From IMG/VR virus record IMGVR_UViG_3300042860_002788, positions 1 through 22,208 of that record: 22,208 nucleotides of DNA; one strand, 5' to 3'. The position numbers and the translations under genes were made by a program. The stretch is from a virus. Each line of letters starts with the position of its first letter. Position 1 is the stretch's first letter. Positions 1 through 8,001 of this stretch are shown in pieces. Below the pieces are notes generated by a model that saw only the letters and a list, made by a program, of their open reading frames with translations, did not search any database and was not told the origin of the DNA.

Positions 1-2
1 GT

Positions 3-614
3 CTGAGTTCTACTATCTCAGCCATTGAGCGTTTCGCGCCTGACCTCAAGAAACAATTAGATAAAGAAGTCAAAGGTGTCTTGAGCAAGGTTGTCACACA
101 AGCCCGCGAACATATACCTTTTGACATCCATCCTTCAGGATGGGCGCGTGAGAATAAAAATGCAGGCTTAATTGGCCCATTGCAACAGGGTCAAGGCCGA
201 GGAAGTTTTGTGCGCTTTGATGCCGCTAAAGCTAAAGCAGGAATCAAATCAACATCGCCAAGTTCTAAATCTAGCGCCACAGGCTTTCGCAATTCTTATG
301 GCGTAATTCAGCGCGATGCCGCAGGCGCTATCTTTGAAACTGCCGGTCGCGGAAGCAAAGCAAGTCGAGCAAGAACCCGCGCTTCACGATCCACAAACCC
401 AACTGCCTCTCAAGACTTTATCCAAGCAGTTGAAAAGTATTATGGAGTCTTGCCAACCGCTAAAGGTTTGGGTCAAGATAAAGGTCGCGCTCTTATTAGA
501 GCAGTTGATGACAACAAGAAGACCGCACAGCGTGCTATCTTTGAAGCGATTAAAGATGCTGAAAACAAAGCACAGGCACGGATGGATGCAAATTTGAATC
601 AGAGAGAAGGTTAG
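3..614 (+). CDS. Tail/neck protein upstream of tape measure (5' partial)
   Basis: The reading frame is open from the left edge, so the start lies outside the window; 203 residues are visible. A TTG at 81 is possible but the frame continues upstream with protein-like helical sequence, so I treat the gene as truncated by the window. The protein is Lys/Ala/Arg-rich with no membrane segment. A central IFETAGRGSKAS stretch recalls the 'AIFE-AG' motif of HK97 gp10-like neck/tail-completion proteins, and the C-terminus is helical. Its position directly before the tape measure gene (3-nt gap) fits a tail completion or assembly role. It does not look like the usual frameshifted tail assembly chaperone pair. 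The family assignment is weak; the structural-module placement is firm. Confidence 0.6.
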   Translation: MSSTISAIERFAPDLKKQLDKEVKGVLSKVVTQAREHIPFDIHPSGWARENKNAGLIGPLQQGQGRGSFVRFDAAKAKAGIKSTSPSSKSSATGFRNSYGVIQRDAAGAIFETAGRGSKASRARTRASRSTNPTASQDFIQAVEKYYGVLPTAKGLGQDKGRALIRAVDDNKKTAQRAIFEAIKDAENKAQARMDANLNQREG

Positions 615-617
615 ACA

Positions 618-3014
618 ATGGCAATTATTGAACGCATTGTCACCGTCTATAACGACAAAGGTTCAAAGCAAGCTCTCAAAGACCTCAACAAACTTGAGAA
701 GAATTTTATCGATGCCGGCAAGAAGATTGCCAAGGCCATTGGCCTTGCTACGCTCGCCACAGGCGCACTGGCAGTTAAACTTGGCAAGGATGCAGTCCAA
801 GGCGCGATGGAAGACCAAAAGGCGCAGATTGCACTTGCGACCGCTTTGCGAAATACCGTTGGCGCAACCGATGCTCAGGTGGCTTCAACTGTCGCCTACC
901 TTGATGCCTTAGAACTCCAAGTTGGTGTCAACAACAATGAGCTGATTCCAAGCCTTCAGAAGTTGACCCAAGCCACAGGCGATATTGAGCAGGCTCAATC
1001 CCTGCAAGCACTTGCCCTTGATGTAAGCGCAGGCACAGGCAAATCACTTATTCAAGTGACCGATGGCATTGTTCGTGCCATTGGCGGAAATATCGGAGCC
1101 TTAAAAAGATTAGGCATTCCACTTGACGAAGCCATTGTCAAGAATAAAGACTTGAATGGCGCTCTCTCAGTTCTTTCTACAACCTTCGGCGGGCAAGCTC
1201 TAAATCGAGCAGAAACTTTTGAATTTCAAATCGAGCGCCTTCGCTTACAGTTTGACCAAACCCTTGACACTTTGGGTTATGCCTTAATCCCTGTCTTACA
1301 AGAACTTGCTGAAGTTTTCCGCGCAGATGTTCTGCCTGTCTTTGAGCAATTCATTGCTGACAACAAGGATCAGATTGCAGATACCTTGCGCGATGTTGCT
1401 GACTTTGCAATAAATGCTGCCAAGGGTCTTGCTTCAATGTTTAAGACCATCTCAGACAACCTCACAACTTTCAAAGCCTTTGGCGCTTTACTTGTCGGCA
1501 TCTTTGTTGGAAATGCTGTCTATAATGGCGTAAAAGCTCTCATCGGCATAATCACTCTGCTCACAGGAGCATTCACAAAGCAGGCGGTCGCAGGCACGGC
1601 CGCAGGCACGGCCACCGCTTTCGCAACAGGCGGAGCCTCAGCAATAGCAGCAGCCGCAGGAATTGCAGCCTTTACAACGGCAGCAGGCCTTGCCTTTATT
1701 GCAATGAACAAGATGACAGAGGGCCTCAACGACAACACCGCCGCCCTTAAGAAGCAGACAAGCGTTGTTGCTGGCCACTTAAAAGACCTTGACAGACTTG
1801 CAAAATTGACTGCCAATGCCAACCTAAAGAATCTCAAGAATGTTCAAATCACAACAAACTTGAACAAAAAGACCGCAGAGCAGATTAAACTTGAGAAGGC
1901 TCTTGCAGCTTTGAAGAAGTTGGGCGTTGCTCCAACTAATGAGAAAGACCCGATTCAACTTGAGGCTGCTCGCCTAAATCTTCTAAAGCAATCAAACTTA
2001 GAAGAAGCAGCAAGAGTCAATGCGCTGATTGCCAATATGGAAGCGCAGATGAAACTCAATGAGGCTGCGCAGCGTTATACCGATCTCTTGACTGTTCTCT
2101 CTGATGCAGTAATCAGTGATGAAGAAGTTTCGGTTCTTGCTCAAAAGTGGAACATTACAAAGGGCGAAGTTCTTGAATATATCGCCCGAATCTATGCTGC
2201 CAACTCAACAGACCTAAATGACGGCCCAATTGTCAACCTGCTAATGAAGTGGGGTCTGACAAAAGAAGAAGCCGAGAAGTATGTAGATTTTACCCGCGCC
2301 CTCAAAGATGAAAAGATTGACGACTCAGAAATTGAGAAGTTGATGGGCAAGTGGGGAATGACCCGCGCTGAAGTTCTAGCCTATGGAAAGACAGTTCAAG
2401 ATGGAACTGCCTTACAAGCAGCACTTTCTAAGAATTGGTCTTTGCCAGGAGATGAAGCCGCCGATGCTTGGAAGCGGGCTCTTGCAGCTCTAAACGCCTA
2501 TCTTGCTGCTTTGAATACCGGCAAGCCGCAAGGCATTCCATCAGGCACTCCTTCAGGCACACCTTCAGGCACGCCATCGGGAACGCCATCATCGGTGCCA
2601 AACGCGGTCATTCCAAATCCTTTTAACCCTTCTTCTGCTCCTGTTTCAACGGGCGCTGTTAGAGAACAAATTGACACTTTGACTGCCTTGCGCGAAAGCA
2701 CCGAAAGTGGCACCGCAATCAGCTTCTTACTCAAAGAACAAATTGACACTCTTTCCGACTCAATCACAACATTGGGTCTTGGCGCTCTTAGCGATGAGCG
2801 CGCAAGGCTTACAGCAATGGGAACTTTCGATACTCCTACAACTTCAAGTTTTGACCCTGGCTCTTTCCGTATGGCAGAAAATGCTGGAATGACTGTCAAT
2901 GTCACTGTTGAAGGCAATGTCCAAACAGAGGCAGATTTGGCAAATGCCATCCGTCAGCGAATCTTGTTAGAACAACAAAGCGGTAATCCAATTCTCTTTG
3001 TTGGCGGTCTGTAA
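618..3014 (+). CDS. Tape measure protein
   Basis: This 798-aa protein should set tail length and be threaded through the tail tube during DNA ejection. It begins with a Lys-rich helical stretch, then a hydrophobic segment around residues 40-55. A long amphipathic part follows, then strongly hydrophobic Ala/Gly-rich segments at about 285-315 and 320-365, typical of siphovirus tape measures. Residues 496-597 hold three 34-residue repeats with a strictly spaced Lys-Trp pair (510/511, 544/545, 578/579). A Gly-Thr-Pro-Ser repeat linker follows at about 639-658. It is the longest gene of the module. The start ATG follows an AGAAGG-like ribosome site, and the stop TAA overlaps the next ATG by one base (TAATG). 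It is short for a tape measure, suggesting a fairly short tail. Confidence 0.93.
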   Translation: MAIIERIVTVYNDKGSKQALKDLNKLEKNFIDAGKKIAKAIGLATLATGALAVKLGKDAVQGAMEDQKAQIALATALRNTVGATDAQVASTVAYLDALELQVGVNNNELIPSLQKLTQATGDIEQAQSLQALALDVSAGTGKSLIQVTDGIVRAIGGNIGALKRLGIPLDEAIVKNKDLNGALSVLSTTFGGQALNRAETFEFQIERLRLQFDQTLDTLGYALIPVLQELAEVFRADVLPVFEQFIADNKDQIADTLRDVADFAINAAKGLASMFKTISDNLTTFKAFGALLVGIFVGNAVYNGVKALIGIITLLTGAFTKQAVAGTAAGTATAFATGGASAIAAAAGIAAFTTAAGLAFIAMNKMTEGLNDNTAALKKQTSVVAGHLKDLDRLAKLTANANLKNLKNVQITTNLNKKTAEQIKLEKALAALKKLGVAPTNEKDPIQLEAARLNLLKQSNLEEAARVNALIANMEAQMKLNEAAQRYTDLLTVLSDAVISDEEVSVLAQKWNITKGEVLEYIARIYAANSTDLNDGPIVNLLMKWGLTKEEAEKYVDFTRALKDEKIDDSEIEKLMGKWGMTRAEVLAYGKTVQDGTALQAALSKNWSLPGDEAADAWKRALAALNAYLAALNTGKPQGIPSGTPSGTPSGTPSGTPSSVPNAVIPNPFNPSSAPVSTGAVREQIDTLTALRESTESGTAISFLLKEQIDTLSDSITTLGLGALSDERARLTAMGTFDTPTTSSFDPGSFRMAENAGMTVNVTVEGNVQTEADLANAIRQRILLEQQSGNPILFVGGL
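2103..2408 (+). repeat. Three 34-codon protein repeats with KW core in the tape measure
   Basis: Three units of exactly 102 nt encode helical repeats that share the pattern D-x-x-[IV]-x3-[LM]-x2-KW-[NG]-[ILM]-T-x2-E-[VA]-x2-Y. The Lys-Trp codons start at 2145, 2247 and 2349. The DNA has diverged while the protein pattern is kept, so this is an old duplication under selection rather than a fresh tandem repeat. Confidence 0.75.
2532..2591 (+). repeat. 12-bp tandem repeat (x5) encoding GTPS linker
   Basis: Five tandem 12-bp units of the form GGCACNCCNTCA encode Gly-[Ile/Thr]-Pro-Ser repeats in the C-terminal third of the tape measure. The units differ mainly at third codon positions. They probably encode a flexible linker, and the copy number could vary by slippage. 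Confidence 0.85.
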
Positions 3015-4279
3015 TGCCAGGAACTCCGCTTCTTGGAGTCAGCATTGACTTCGCAAATGGCCCTGCCTTTGGAAACCCTTTAATTTTAGATGATCCTTCA
3101 ACTCCCCTTGGCGTGGGCATCTTGGCAGATGCGCCGGCAGATGTCGTTGATGTAAGTGACATCGCCCTTCGCGTTTCCATCCGCCGAGGCCGCAACCGAG
3201 TTCTTAATAGCTTTGAAGCAGGCACCGCCACCGTCGTCTTAGAAGACGAGAATGGCGACTACAACCCGCAAAATACTTCATCGCCTTACTATGGCAAACT
3301 CTTGCCTCTTCGCAAGATTCGTATTTATGCAGATTATGACGATGGCGGTGGCCTTGACCGCTATTATCTTTTCTCAGGATATATCACAAGTTTTGACAAC
3401 ACATTCAGGCTTGGCAATGATGAAGTTTCAACTGTGACTTTTCAATGTGTCGATGCCTTCCGCCTTTTGCAGAATGTCCAAATCACGACTGTTGCGGGTT
3501 CTTCCGCCGGTCAAACCACGGGGGCGCGCATTGAGAACTTGCTAGATTTGGCAAGTTTCCCTGTAAGCCAAAGACTCATTGATGTCGGCGACACGCTAGT
3601 TCAAGCCGACCCTGCAACCTCTCGAACACTTCTTGGCGCTTGTCAGAATATAGAACAGACCGAACTTGGTGGCTTCTTTATCGATGATGAGGGCAACGCG
3701 GTCTTTCTATCAAGGTCAACAGTTTCAGAAAAGGCAGATGAAACGCCTTTATTGTTCAACGATGATGGCACCAATATCTCTTATCAGAGCATCGATTTTG
3801 CCTACGATGACACACAGATTTTCAACGATATAACTGTCACTCGCCTTGGCGGAACTGCTCAAAATGTGCAGTCCACAAGTTCGATTGAAACCTTCTTCAT
3901 TCATTCAGGATCGCGCTCTGACTTGCTAATGCAGACCGATGCCGAGGCCTTAGACCAGGCTTCAATGCTTCTAAATGCCCGCGAAAATGCGCTTCTTCGC
4001 ATTGATTCCATTGGCTTAAACCTTATGGATTCGACCGCCTCAAATCGCATTGTGGCAGGTCTTGAATCAGATTTGTTCACCCTGATAAATGTCACCAAGA
4101 CAGGTCAGGCATCCTCAACCTTTACCCTTGAGCTATTCGTTCAAGGCATTCAGCACGACATAACACCGAACACTTGGGCAACACGCTTCCTCACCGCAGA
4201 ACCTATAATTCAGGCATTCATCTTGGATTCCGCAATCCAAGGTCTGCTTGATGGAACTGTGGGAGTTCTTTCATACTAA
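3014..4279 (+). CDS. Minor tail protein (distal tail / hub type)
   Basis: A 421-aa protein directly after the tape measure, the usual place of the distal tail or baseplate-hub protein. The region around residues 55-130 has the pattern common in actinophage minor tail proteins: RRGRNRVLNSFEAGTATVVL, then DENGDYNPQN, SPYYGKLLP, IRIYADYD and YYLFSGYI. This is a beta-rich fold seen at the tail tip. The rest is beta-rich without a recognisable enzymatic motif. It starts at the ATG overlapping the tape measure stop (TAATG), so translation is probably coupled, and it ends just before an AAGGAG ribosome site for the next gene. Confidence 0.85.
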   Translation: MPGTPLLGVSIDFANGPAFGNPLILDDPSTPLGVGILADAPADVVDVSDIALRVSIRRGRNRVLNSFEAGTATVVLEDENGDYNPQNTSSPYYGKLLPLRKIRIYADYDDGGGLDRYYLFSGYITSFDNTFRLGNDEVSTVTFQCVDAFRLLQNVQITTVAGSSAGQTTGARIENLLDLASFPVSQRLIDVGDTLVQADPATSRTLLGACQNIEQTELGGFFIDDEGNAVFLSRSTVSEKADETPLLFNDDGTNISYQSIDFAYDDTQIFNDITVTRLGGTAQNVQSTSSIETFFIHSGSRSDLLMQTDAEALDQASMLLNARENALLRIDSIGLNLMDSTASNRIVAGLESDLFTLINVTKTGQASSTFTLELFVQGIQHDITPNTWATRFLTAEPIIQAFILDSAIQGLLDGTVGVLSY

Positions 4280-4288
4280 GGAGAAATG

Positions 4289-5062
4289 ATGGCTAAACAG
4301 ACCTTCACAACAGGTCAAGTTTTGACCGCAGCGCAAATGACATCGCTGCAACAAACTGCAATGCTTGGTGGCGATGCAAGTGCAAAGGTTGCCTCTTATG
4401 TTCTAGCGGCTGCCGATGCCGGCACTGCTATCTCAATGAGCAATGGCAGCGCAACAACAATCACTGTGAACACAGGTTTGTTTGCGGCAGGCGACATTGT
4501 GACAATTGTCAATCTTGGCGCAGGTGTTTGCACGATTACCGCAGGCACCGCAACTGTTGCAACATCAGGATCACTTGCTCTTGCTCAAAATCAAGGTGGC
4601 GTTCTTCGCTTCACAAGTGCGAGCGCAGCTATCTTCTTCCAGTTCGCAACACCTGCTTCGGGCGACATCGAAGGTGTCACCGCAGGCACAGGTCTTTCAG
4701 GTGGCGGAACATCAGGCACAGTTTCACTTTCCTTTGATTACTCTATCGGAAATCAGTCAGTAGAATCAGCGCAAACCGCTTCTTACACCCTGGTTATTGG
4801 AGATGCAGGCAAACTTGTGACAATGAGCAATGCTTCAGCCAATAACTTGACAGTGCCGCCTAACTCAAGCGTTGCTTTCCCAACAGGAACCCGCATTGAT
4901 GTCTTGCAAAAGGGAGCTGGCCAAACCACTCTTGTTGCAGGATCAGGAGTGACCATAAATTCTAAAGCTTCGGCTCTAAAGTTCTCAGCTCAATACGCAG
5001 GTGCAACTCTCATCAAATATGGAACCGATACTTGGTTTGCCGTTGGAGATTTGACTGCATAA
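4289..5062 (+). CDS. Tail fibre-like structural protein with duplicated beta domain
   Basis: A 257-aa protein low in charge and rich in Ala/Gly/Ser/Thr, typical of phage fibre or appendage proteins. The N-terminus (KQTFTTGQVLTAAQM) resembles the short attachment segment found at the start of many tail fibre proteins. Two related beta domains follow, at about residues 35-120 and 165-257. Each starts SY-L---DAG--[IV][ST]MSN-S and ends in a similar beta-hairpin run; a Gly-rich linker (GVTAGTGLSGGGTSG) joins them. Two adjacent ATGs exist at 4286 and 4289. The AAGGAG at 4278-4283 is better spaced from the second, so I chose 4289. The stop overlaps the next ATG by one base. Confidence 0.75.
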   Translation: MAKQTFTTGQVLTAAQMTSLQQTAMLGGDASAKVASYVLAAADAGTAISMSNGSATTITVNTGLFAAGDIVTIVNLGAGVCTITAGTATVATSGSLALAQNQGGVLRFTSASAAIFFQFATPASGDIEGVTAGTGLSGGGTSGTVSLSFDYSIGNQSVESAQTASYTLVIGDAGKLVTMSNASANNLTVPPNSSVAFPTGTRIDVLQKGAGQTTLVAGSGVTINSKASALKFSAQYAGATLIKYGTDTWFAVGDLTA

Positions 5063-5628
5063 TGTCGCCACTTCCACCATTAGGCTTTTTCGCTAAACCC
5101 GCAGCCGCAGTAGGTGACTTTGAATCCATCGCTACTGGCACAGTCGGCGCTAGTTCAACTTCATCTGTAATCACGTTCAGTTCAATCCCTAGCACTTATG
5201 CTCATCTACAACTGCGTATGTTTGCGAGGGCAACCGCATCTAACACTATGTTTGTTCGCTTTAATAATGATTCAGGTGCAACAAATTACGATAATCACCG
5301 AATGAATGGAAATGGAAGCACTGTTGGTGCAGATGCCAGAATAAATTATTCTGCGCTTTTTGTATCGTCTAGAGGTTATGGTGTTCCTTCAACAGCACTC
5401 ATTGGCTCGGCTATTGTTATGGATATTCTAGATTACACAAATACAAATAAATACAAAGTTACACGAACTTTATCTGGTCAGGAACTTAACACCTCTAATA
5501 GCGATATAGAATTTACATCAGGTTCTTGGAAAAATACTAATGCAATAAACAGAATTGATGTAAGCATAGATAGTAGCACTTTAGCCGAATACACACATAT
5601 TGCCCTATACGGCATAAAGGGGGCATAG
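5062..5628 (+). CDS. Tail-tip/fibre-like protein, paralog 1 of 3
   Basis: A 188-aa beta-rich protein, first of three tandem paralogs. After a short Pro-rich leader (MSPLPPLGFFAKPAAAVGDF) it has ESIATGTVG, ITFSSIPSTYAHL, a VRFNNDSGATNY segment, and ends IALYGIKGA. All of these line up with the next two genes. The start is the ATG in TAATG overlapping the previous stop; an in-frame upstream GTG lies inside the preceding gene and is unlikely. The role is inferred from position among fibre genes and from composition: a virion surface or receptor-contact protein. No enzymatic motif is visible. Confidence 0.75.
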   Translation: MSPLPPLGFFAKPAAAVGDFESIATGTVGASSTSSVITFSSIPSTYAHLQLRMFARATASNTMFVRFNNDSGATNYDNHRMNGNGSTVGADARINYSALFVSSRGYGVPSTALIGSAIVMDILDYTNTNKYKVTRTLSGQELNTSNSDIEFTSGSWKNTNAINRIDVSIDSSTLAEYTHIALYGIKGA

Positions 5629-5631
5629 CCA

Positions 5632-6117
5632 ATGGCAATTACTTATGAGCCGATAGCAACGACAACGCTAGGAAGCGCACAATCAACAGTTTCTTTCACT
5701 TCAATTAGCGGTTCTTTCACCGACCTTGTTTTGATTGTTAATGGCGGATTAGATTCGGGTAGCGCTGAGTGTAATCTGAGATTCAATTCAGATACAGGCA
5801 GTAATTATTCTTATACCGCATTGGAAGGAAATGGCACCAGCGCTTCTTCTTATCGCGGTTCTAATCAAACTAGATTATGGTTTACCAGTTATTACAGCGC
5901 CTCGCGTTCTATGAGCATAGTCAATATACAAAATTACTCAAACAGCACCACACATAAAACCGCCATCATCCGTCATAATAACGCTTCAGTTTATACGGCG
6001 GCCTCGGTTGGTTTATGGCGTAGCACTTCAGCCATCACAGCAATAGAGTTATATCCATCCTCTAACAACTGGGCTACTGGAACAACCTTCACTCTCTACG
6101 GAATTGCGAGTGCATAA
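5632..6117 (+). CDS. Tail-tip/fibre-like protein, paralog 2 of 3
   Basis: A 161-aa Ser/Thr/Asn-rich beta protein. It starts MAITYEPIATTTLGS, then VSFTSISGSFTDLVL, NLRFNSDTGSNYSY, and ends TTFTLYGIASA. The same order of motifs is in its neighbours, so it is a tandem paralog. This family is familiar from uncultured phage genomes as an unnamed short structural protein, but I know of no assigned function. A receptor-binding or tail-tip decoration role is inferred only from location. Its stop overlaps the start of the third copy (TAATG), implying coupled translation and similar dosage. Confidence 0.75.
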   Translation: MAITYEPIATTTLGSAQSTVSFTSISGSFTDLVLIVNGGLDSGSAECNLRFNSDTGSNYSYTALEGNGTSASSYRGSNQTRLWFTSYYSASRSMSIVNIQNYSNSTTHKTAIIRHNNASVYTAASVGLWRSTSAITAIELYPSSNNWATGTTFTLYGIASA

Positions 6118-6647
6118 TGGCAACTACTTATGAGGCAATAGCCACAGTCACAGTTGGTAGCGGTGGGGCGGCTAATATTACTTTTAGTTCTATACCTGCA
6201 ACTTATACAGATTTATTGGTTAAAATCTCAAGTCGTTGTGATTATGGCGAAATTGACCAAGCAGTTTTTGTTAGATTTAATGGTGATTCTGCGGCTAATT
6301 ATTCTATTAGGGAATTGTTGGGTAACGGTTCGGTTGGGGTGTCAAGTCTTTCTTGGTCTAGTCAAACTTTTATTTTTGCATTTCAAGGCGCTGCTCAAAA
6401 TGCAACTTCAAACACTTTTGGAAATATAGAGATGTATATTCCAAATTATGCTGGTTCAACAAATAAATCTGTAAGCGTTGATGGTGTTACTGAAACTAAT
6501 GCTAGTTCTGGAACAAATAGATTAAATTCATTAAGTGCTTCTCTTTGGTCAAATACATCAGCAATTACATCAATTGCACTTACATCTCAAAACGGTTCAT
6601 TTGTGCAATACTCAACCGCCACCTTATACGGCATCAAAAACTCCTAA
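6117..6647 (+). CDS. Tail-tip/fibre-like protein, paralog 3 of 3 (A+T-rich)
   Basis: A 176-aa protein starting MATTYEAIATVTVGS, followed by ITFSSIPATYTDLLV, VRFNGDSAANYSI and the C-terminal TATLYGIKNS, so it is homologous to the two preceding genes. Much of its coding sequence is visibly more A+T-rich than the tape measure or lysis genes (about 32-43% G+C in hand-counted 60-base blocks after the first), with many T-ending codons. This suggests recent exchange from a different phage lineage, as often seen for host-range genes. Virion surface role inferred from context. Confidence 0.75.
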   Translation: MATTYEAIATVTVGSGGAANITFSSIPATYTDLLVKISSRCDYGEIDQAVFVRFNGDSAANYSIRELLGNGSVGVSSLSWSSQTFIFAFQGAAQNATSNTFGNIEMYIPNYAGSTNKSVSVDGVTETNASSGTNRLNSLSASLWSNTSAITSIALTSQNGSFVQYSTATLYGIKNS

Positions 6648-6660
6648 GAAAGGTAAACAA

Positions 6661-6885
6661 ATGACACATAAACTCGTAGTGGACTGCTCAACAGGAGTAG
6701 CCACAGAGGTAGAACTAACGGCTGAAGAAATCGCACAACGCGAGGCAGATGCAGTTGCTTATGCTGCACAGAAAGCAGCAGATGATGCAGCAGCACAGGC
6801 TAAGGCAGAGGCTAAGGCAAGCGCCGAGGCTAAACTCGCAGCACTTGGTTTAACAGCAGACGAAATCGCAGCCCTTTCTTTATAG
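6661..6885 (+). CDS. Small Ala-rich helical protein following fibre genes
   Basis: A 74-aa protein with a short beta-type N-terminus (MTHKLVVDCSTGVATEVELT), then an Ala/Lys/Glu-rich helix that probably forms a coiled coil (about residues 24-62), and a C-terminal LGLTADEIAAL. Proteins of this form commonly follow tail fibre genes in phages, where an assembly-helper or fibre-stalk role has been guessed. I cannot assign one. The ATG at 6661 is preceded by AAGAAAGG at 6646-6653. A longer in-frame extension upstream lies inside the preceding gene and is not supported. Confidence 0.7.
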   Translation: MTHKLVVDCSTGVATEVELTAEEIAQREADAVAYAAQKAADDAAAQAKAEAKASAEAKLAALGLTADEIAALSL

Positions 6886-6930
6886 ATTTTTTCAAAAAAT
6901 TGGGGATCATAACTTTTAACTAGGAGAGAA

Positions 6931-7191
6931 ATGGCTTCCTCAAGTCAAGTCACAGTCACATCCACCTCAATTATTATCATTGAGTCCTATGGAGAATTTC
7001 GAGATGTCCACCTTCGAAATGTAGGTTCTCACACGATGTATGTTGGCGGTTCGGATATAACAACCAGCAATGGATTTGCACTTCCGAAAGATGCTTACAT
7101 AAATTTCAGAATTGCACCAAAATCCATTGTCTATGCAGTTTGTTCAAATAATGAAACAGGCATAGCCTCTGTCTTATATATGGAGCCATAA
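6931..7191 (+). CDS. Small beta-sheet phage protein, function unknown
   Basis: An 86-aa protein rich in Ser/Thr/Val/Ile. It shows a run of short beta strands: QVTVTSTSIIIIES, VHLRNVGSHTMYVGGSD with TTSNGFALPKD, then SIVYAVCSNNETGIASVLYM. The 'N-GS-T-YVGGSD-TT-NG--L' pattern is frequent in small phage structural proteins of unknown role. The ATG has a good ribosome site (AGGAGAG). It lies in a 45-base gap after the fibre block and directly before the lysis genes, so it may be a decoration or tail accessory protein. Function inferred only loosely. Confidence 0.65.
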   Translation: MASSSQVTVTSTSIIIIESYGEFRDVHLRNVGSHTMYVGGSDITTSNGFALPKDAYINFRIAPKSIVYAVCSNNETGIASVLYMEP

Positions 7192-7192
7192 A

Positions 7193-7396
7193 ATGAACAT
7201 AACCGATTGGGCAGGCTTTGTTGTCGCCCTCATCAGCATCATTGGGTCAGTCGCCCTCGGAGTCAAATGGCTCGTCAAGCACTACCTAGCCGAACTCAAG
7301 CCAAATGGGGGAAGTTCGATAAAGGACAAAGTGTCAGTCCTAGAGGATAAGGTTGATTTCTTAACCGACCTTGTGAAAAGAGCTTTGACCAAATAA
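7193..7396 (+). CDS. Single-TM membrane protein, putative holin
   Basis: A 67-aa protein with one N-terminal transmembrane segment (about residues 7-28, AGFVVALISIIGSVALGVKW). A cytoplasmic-type hydrophilic tail HYLAELKPNGGSS and a short heptad-like helix (VSVLEDKVDFLTDLVKRAL) follow. It directly precedes the endolysin and overlaps its start (TAATG). Small TM proteins with this tail are common next to actinophage lysins and are usually called holin-like. A membrane-spanning accessory role in lysis is likely, but pore formation is not shown by the sequence. Confidence 0.65.
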   Translation: MNITDWAGFVVALISIIGSVALGVKWLVKHYLAELKPNGGSSIKDKVSVLEDKVDFLTDLVKRALTK

Positions 7397-8001
7397 TGTG
7401 TTCTCAACTCGATAAGTTCTTAGAAGTGGCAGCAGGCGAAGTTGGCTACATTGAAGGCCCTGCCGATAATCAAACAAAATATCAAAAGACGAATCAGCCT
7501 TGGTGCGGAGCCTTCGTCAATTGGGTTGCAAAGCAGGCAGGTGTCAAAATCCCTGACTGCACCTACACACCGGCAGGGGCAAAGGCATTCGCCGAGGCGA
7601 AGCGTTGGCAAGGTATTGCCGAGGCCAAGCCAATGCCAGGAGATTTGGTCTTCTTTGATTTTCCCAATGACTCACTCGATAGAATCTCTCACATTGGCAT
7701 TGTCGAGCAGGTCAAAGGCAATGGCACTGTTGTCTGCATTGAAGGCAACACGGCTCCCGACACCAAAGGCGATCAGCGCAATGGTGGTCAAGTTGCCCGT
7801 AAGATACGCGCCTACAAAGTAAAGAATCGGGGAAAAGTCCTACCATCTCTGCCGGTGTTCATTGTGGGCTTCGGCAGACCTAAGTTCAAGGAGTGCAAAT
7901 GCTCGACAAAGACAAAGCAGTCGCAATCGTTAACACCTACGCAAGAGCAGGAGCAGCCGCAGTCGCAGCTCTCTACCTCGCCGACCCATCGCGCCCTCTA
8001 A
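7396..8001 (+). CDS. CHAP-domain endolysin
   Basis: A 201-aa peptidoglycan hydrolase of the CHAP (NlpC/P60-like) amidase/peptidase family. The catalytic Cys is C37 in NQPWCGAFVNW, the His is H99 in DRISHIGIVE, and the third polar residue is probably E116 in VCIEGNT. The order and spacing match CHAP enzymes. The domain occupies about residues 1-165. There is no recognisable cell-wall-binding domain; instead the last 34 or so residues are a low-complexity Gln/Ser/Thr/Pro tail encoded by DNA that also encodes the next gene in another frame. No signal peptide is present, so export would need a holin. It follows the TM protein with a one-base overlap. Confidence 0.9.
   Translation: MCSQLDKFLEVAAGEVGYIEGPADNQTKYQKTNQPWCGAFVNWVAKQAGVKIPDCTYTPAGAKAFAEAKRWQGIAEAKPMPGDLVFFDFPNDSLDRISHIGIVEQVKGNGTVVCIEGNTAPDTKGDQRNGGQVARKIRAYKVKNRGKVLPSLPVFIVGFGRPKFKECKCSTKTKQSQSLTPTQEQEQPQSQLSTSPTHRAL

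Noticed and set aside
2498-2950. 150-codon minus-strand frame opposite the tape measure
   Set aside because: Its repeats are only the complement of the GTPS linker codons; no ribosome site and no operon context.
6886-6900. ATTTTTTCAAAAAAT palindrome as a transcription terminator
   Set aside because: The stem is purely A-T and there is only one unpaired base in the centre, so no stable hairpin would form.
7442-7822. 126-codon alternative frame inside the endolysin
   Set aside because: No recognisable motifs, no ribosome site; unlike the dcm overlap its product resembles no family I know.
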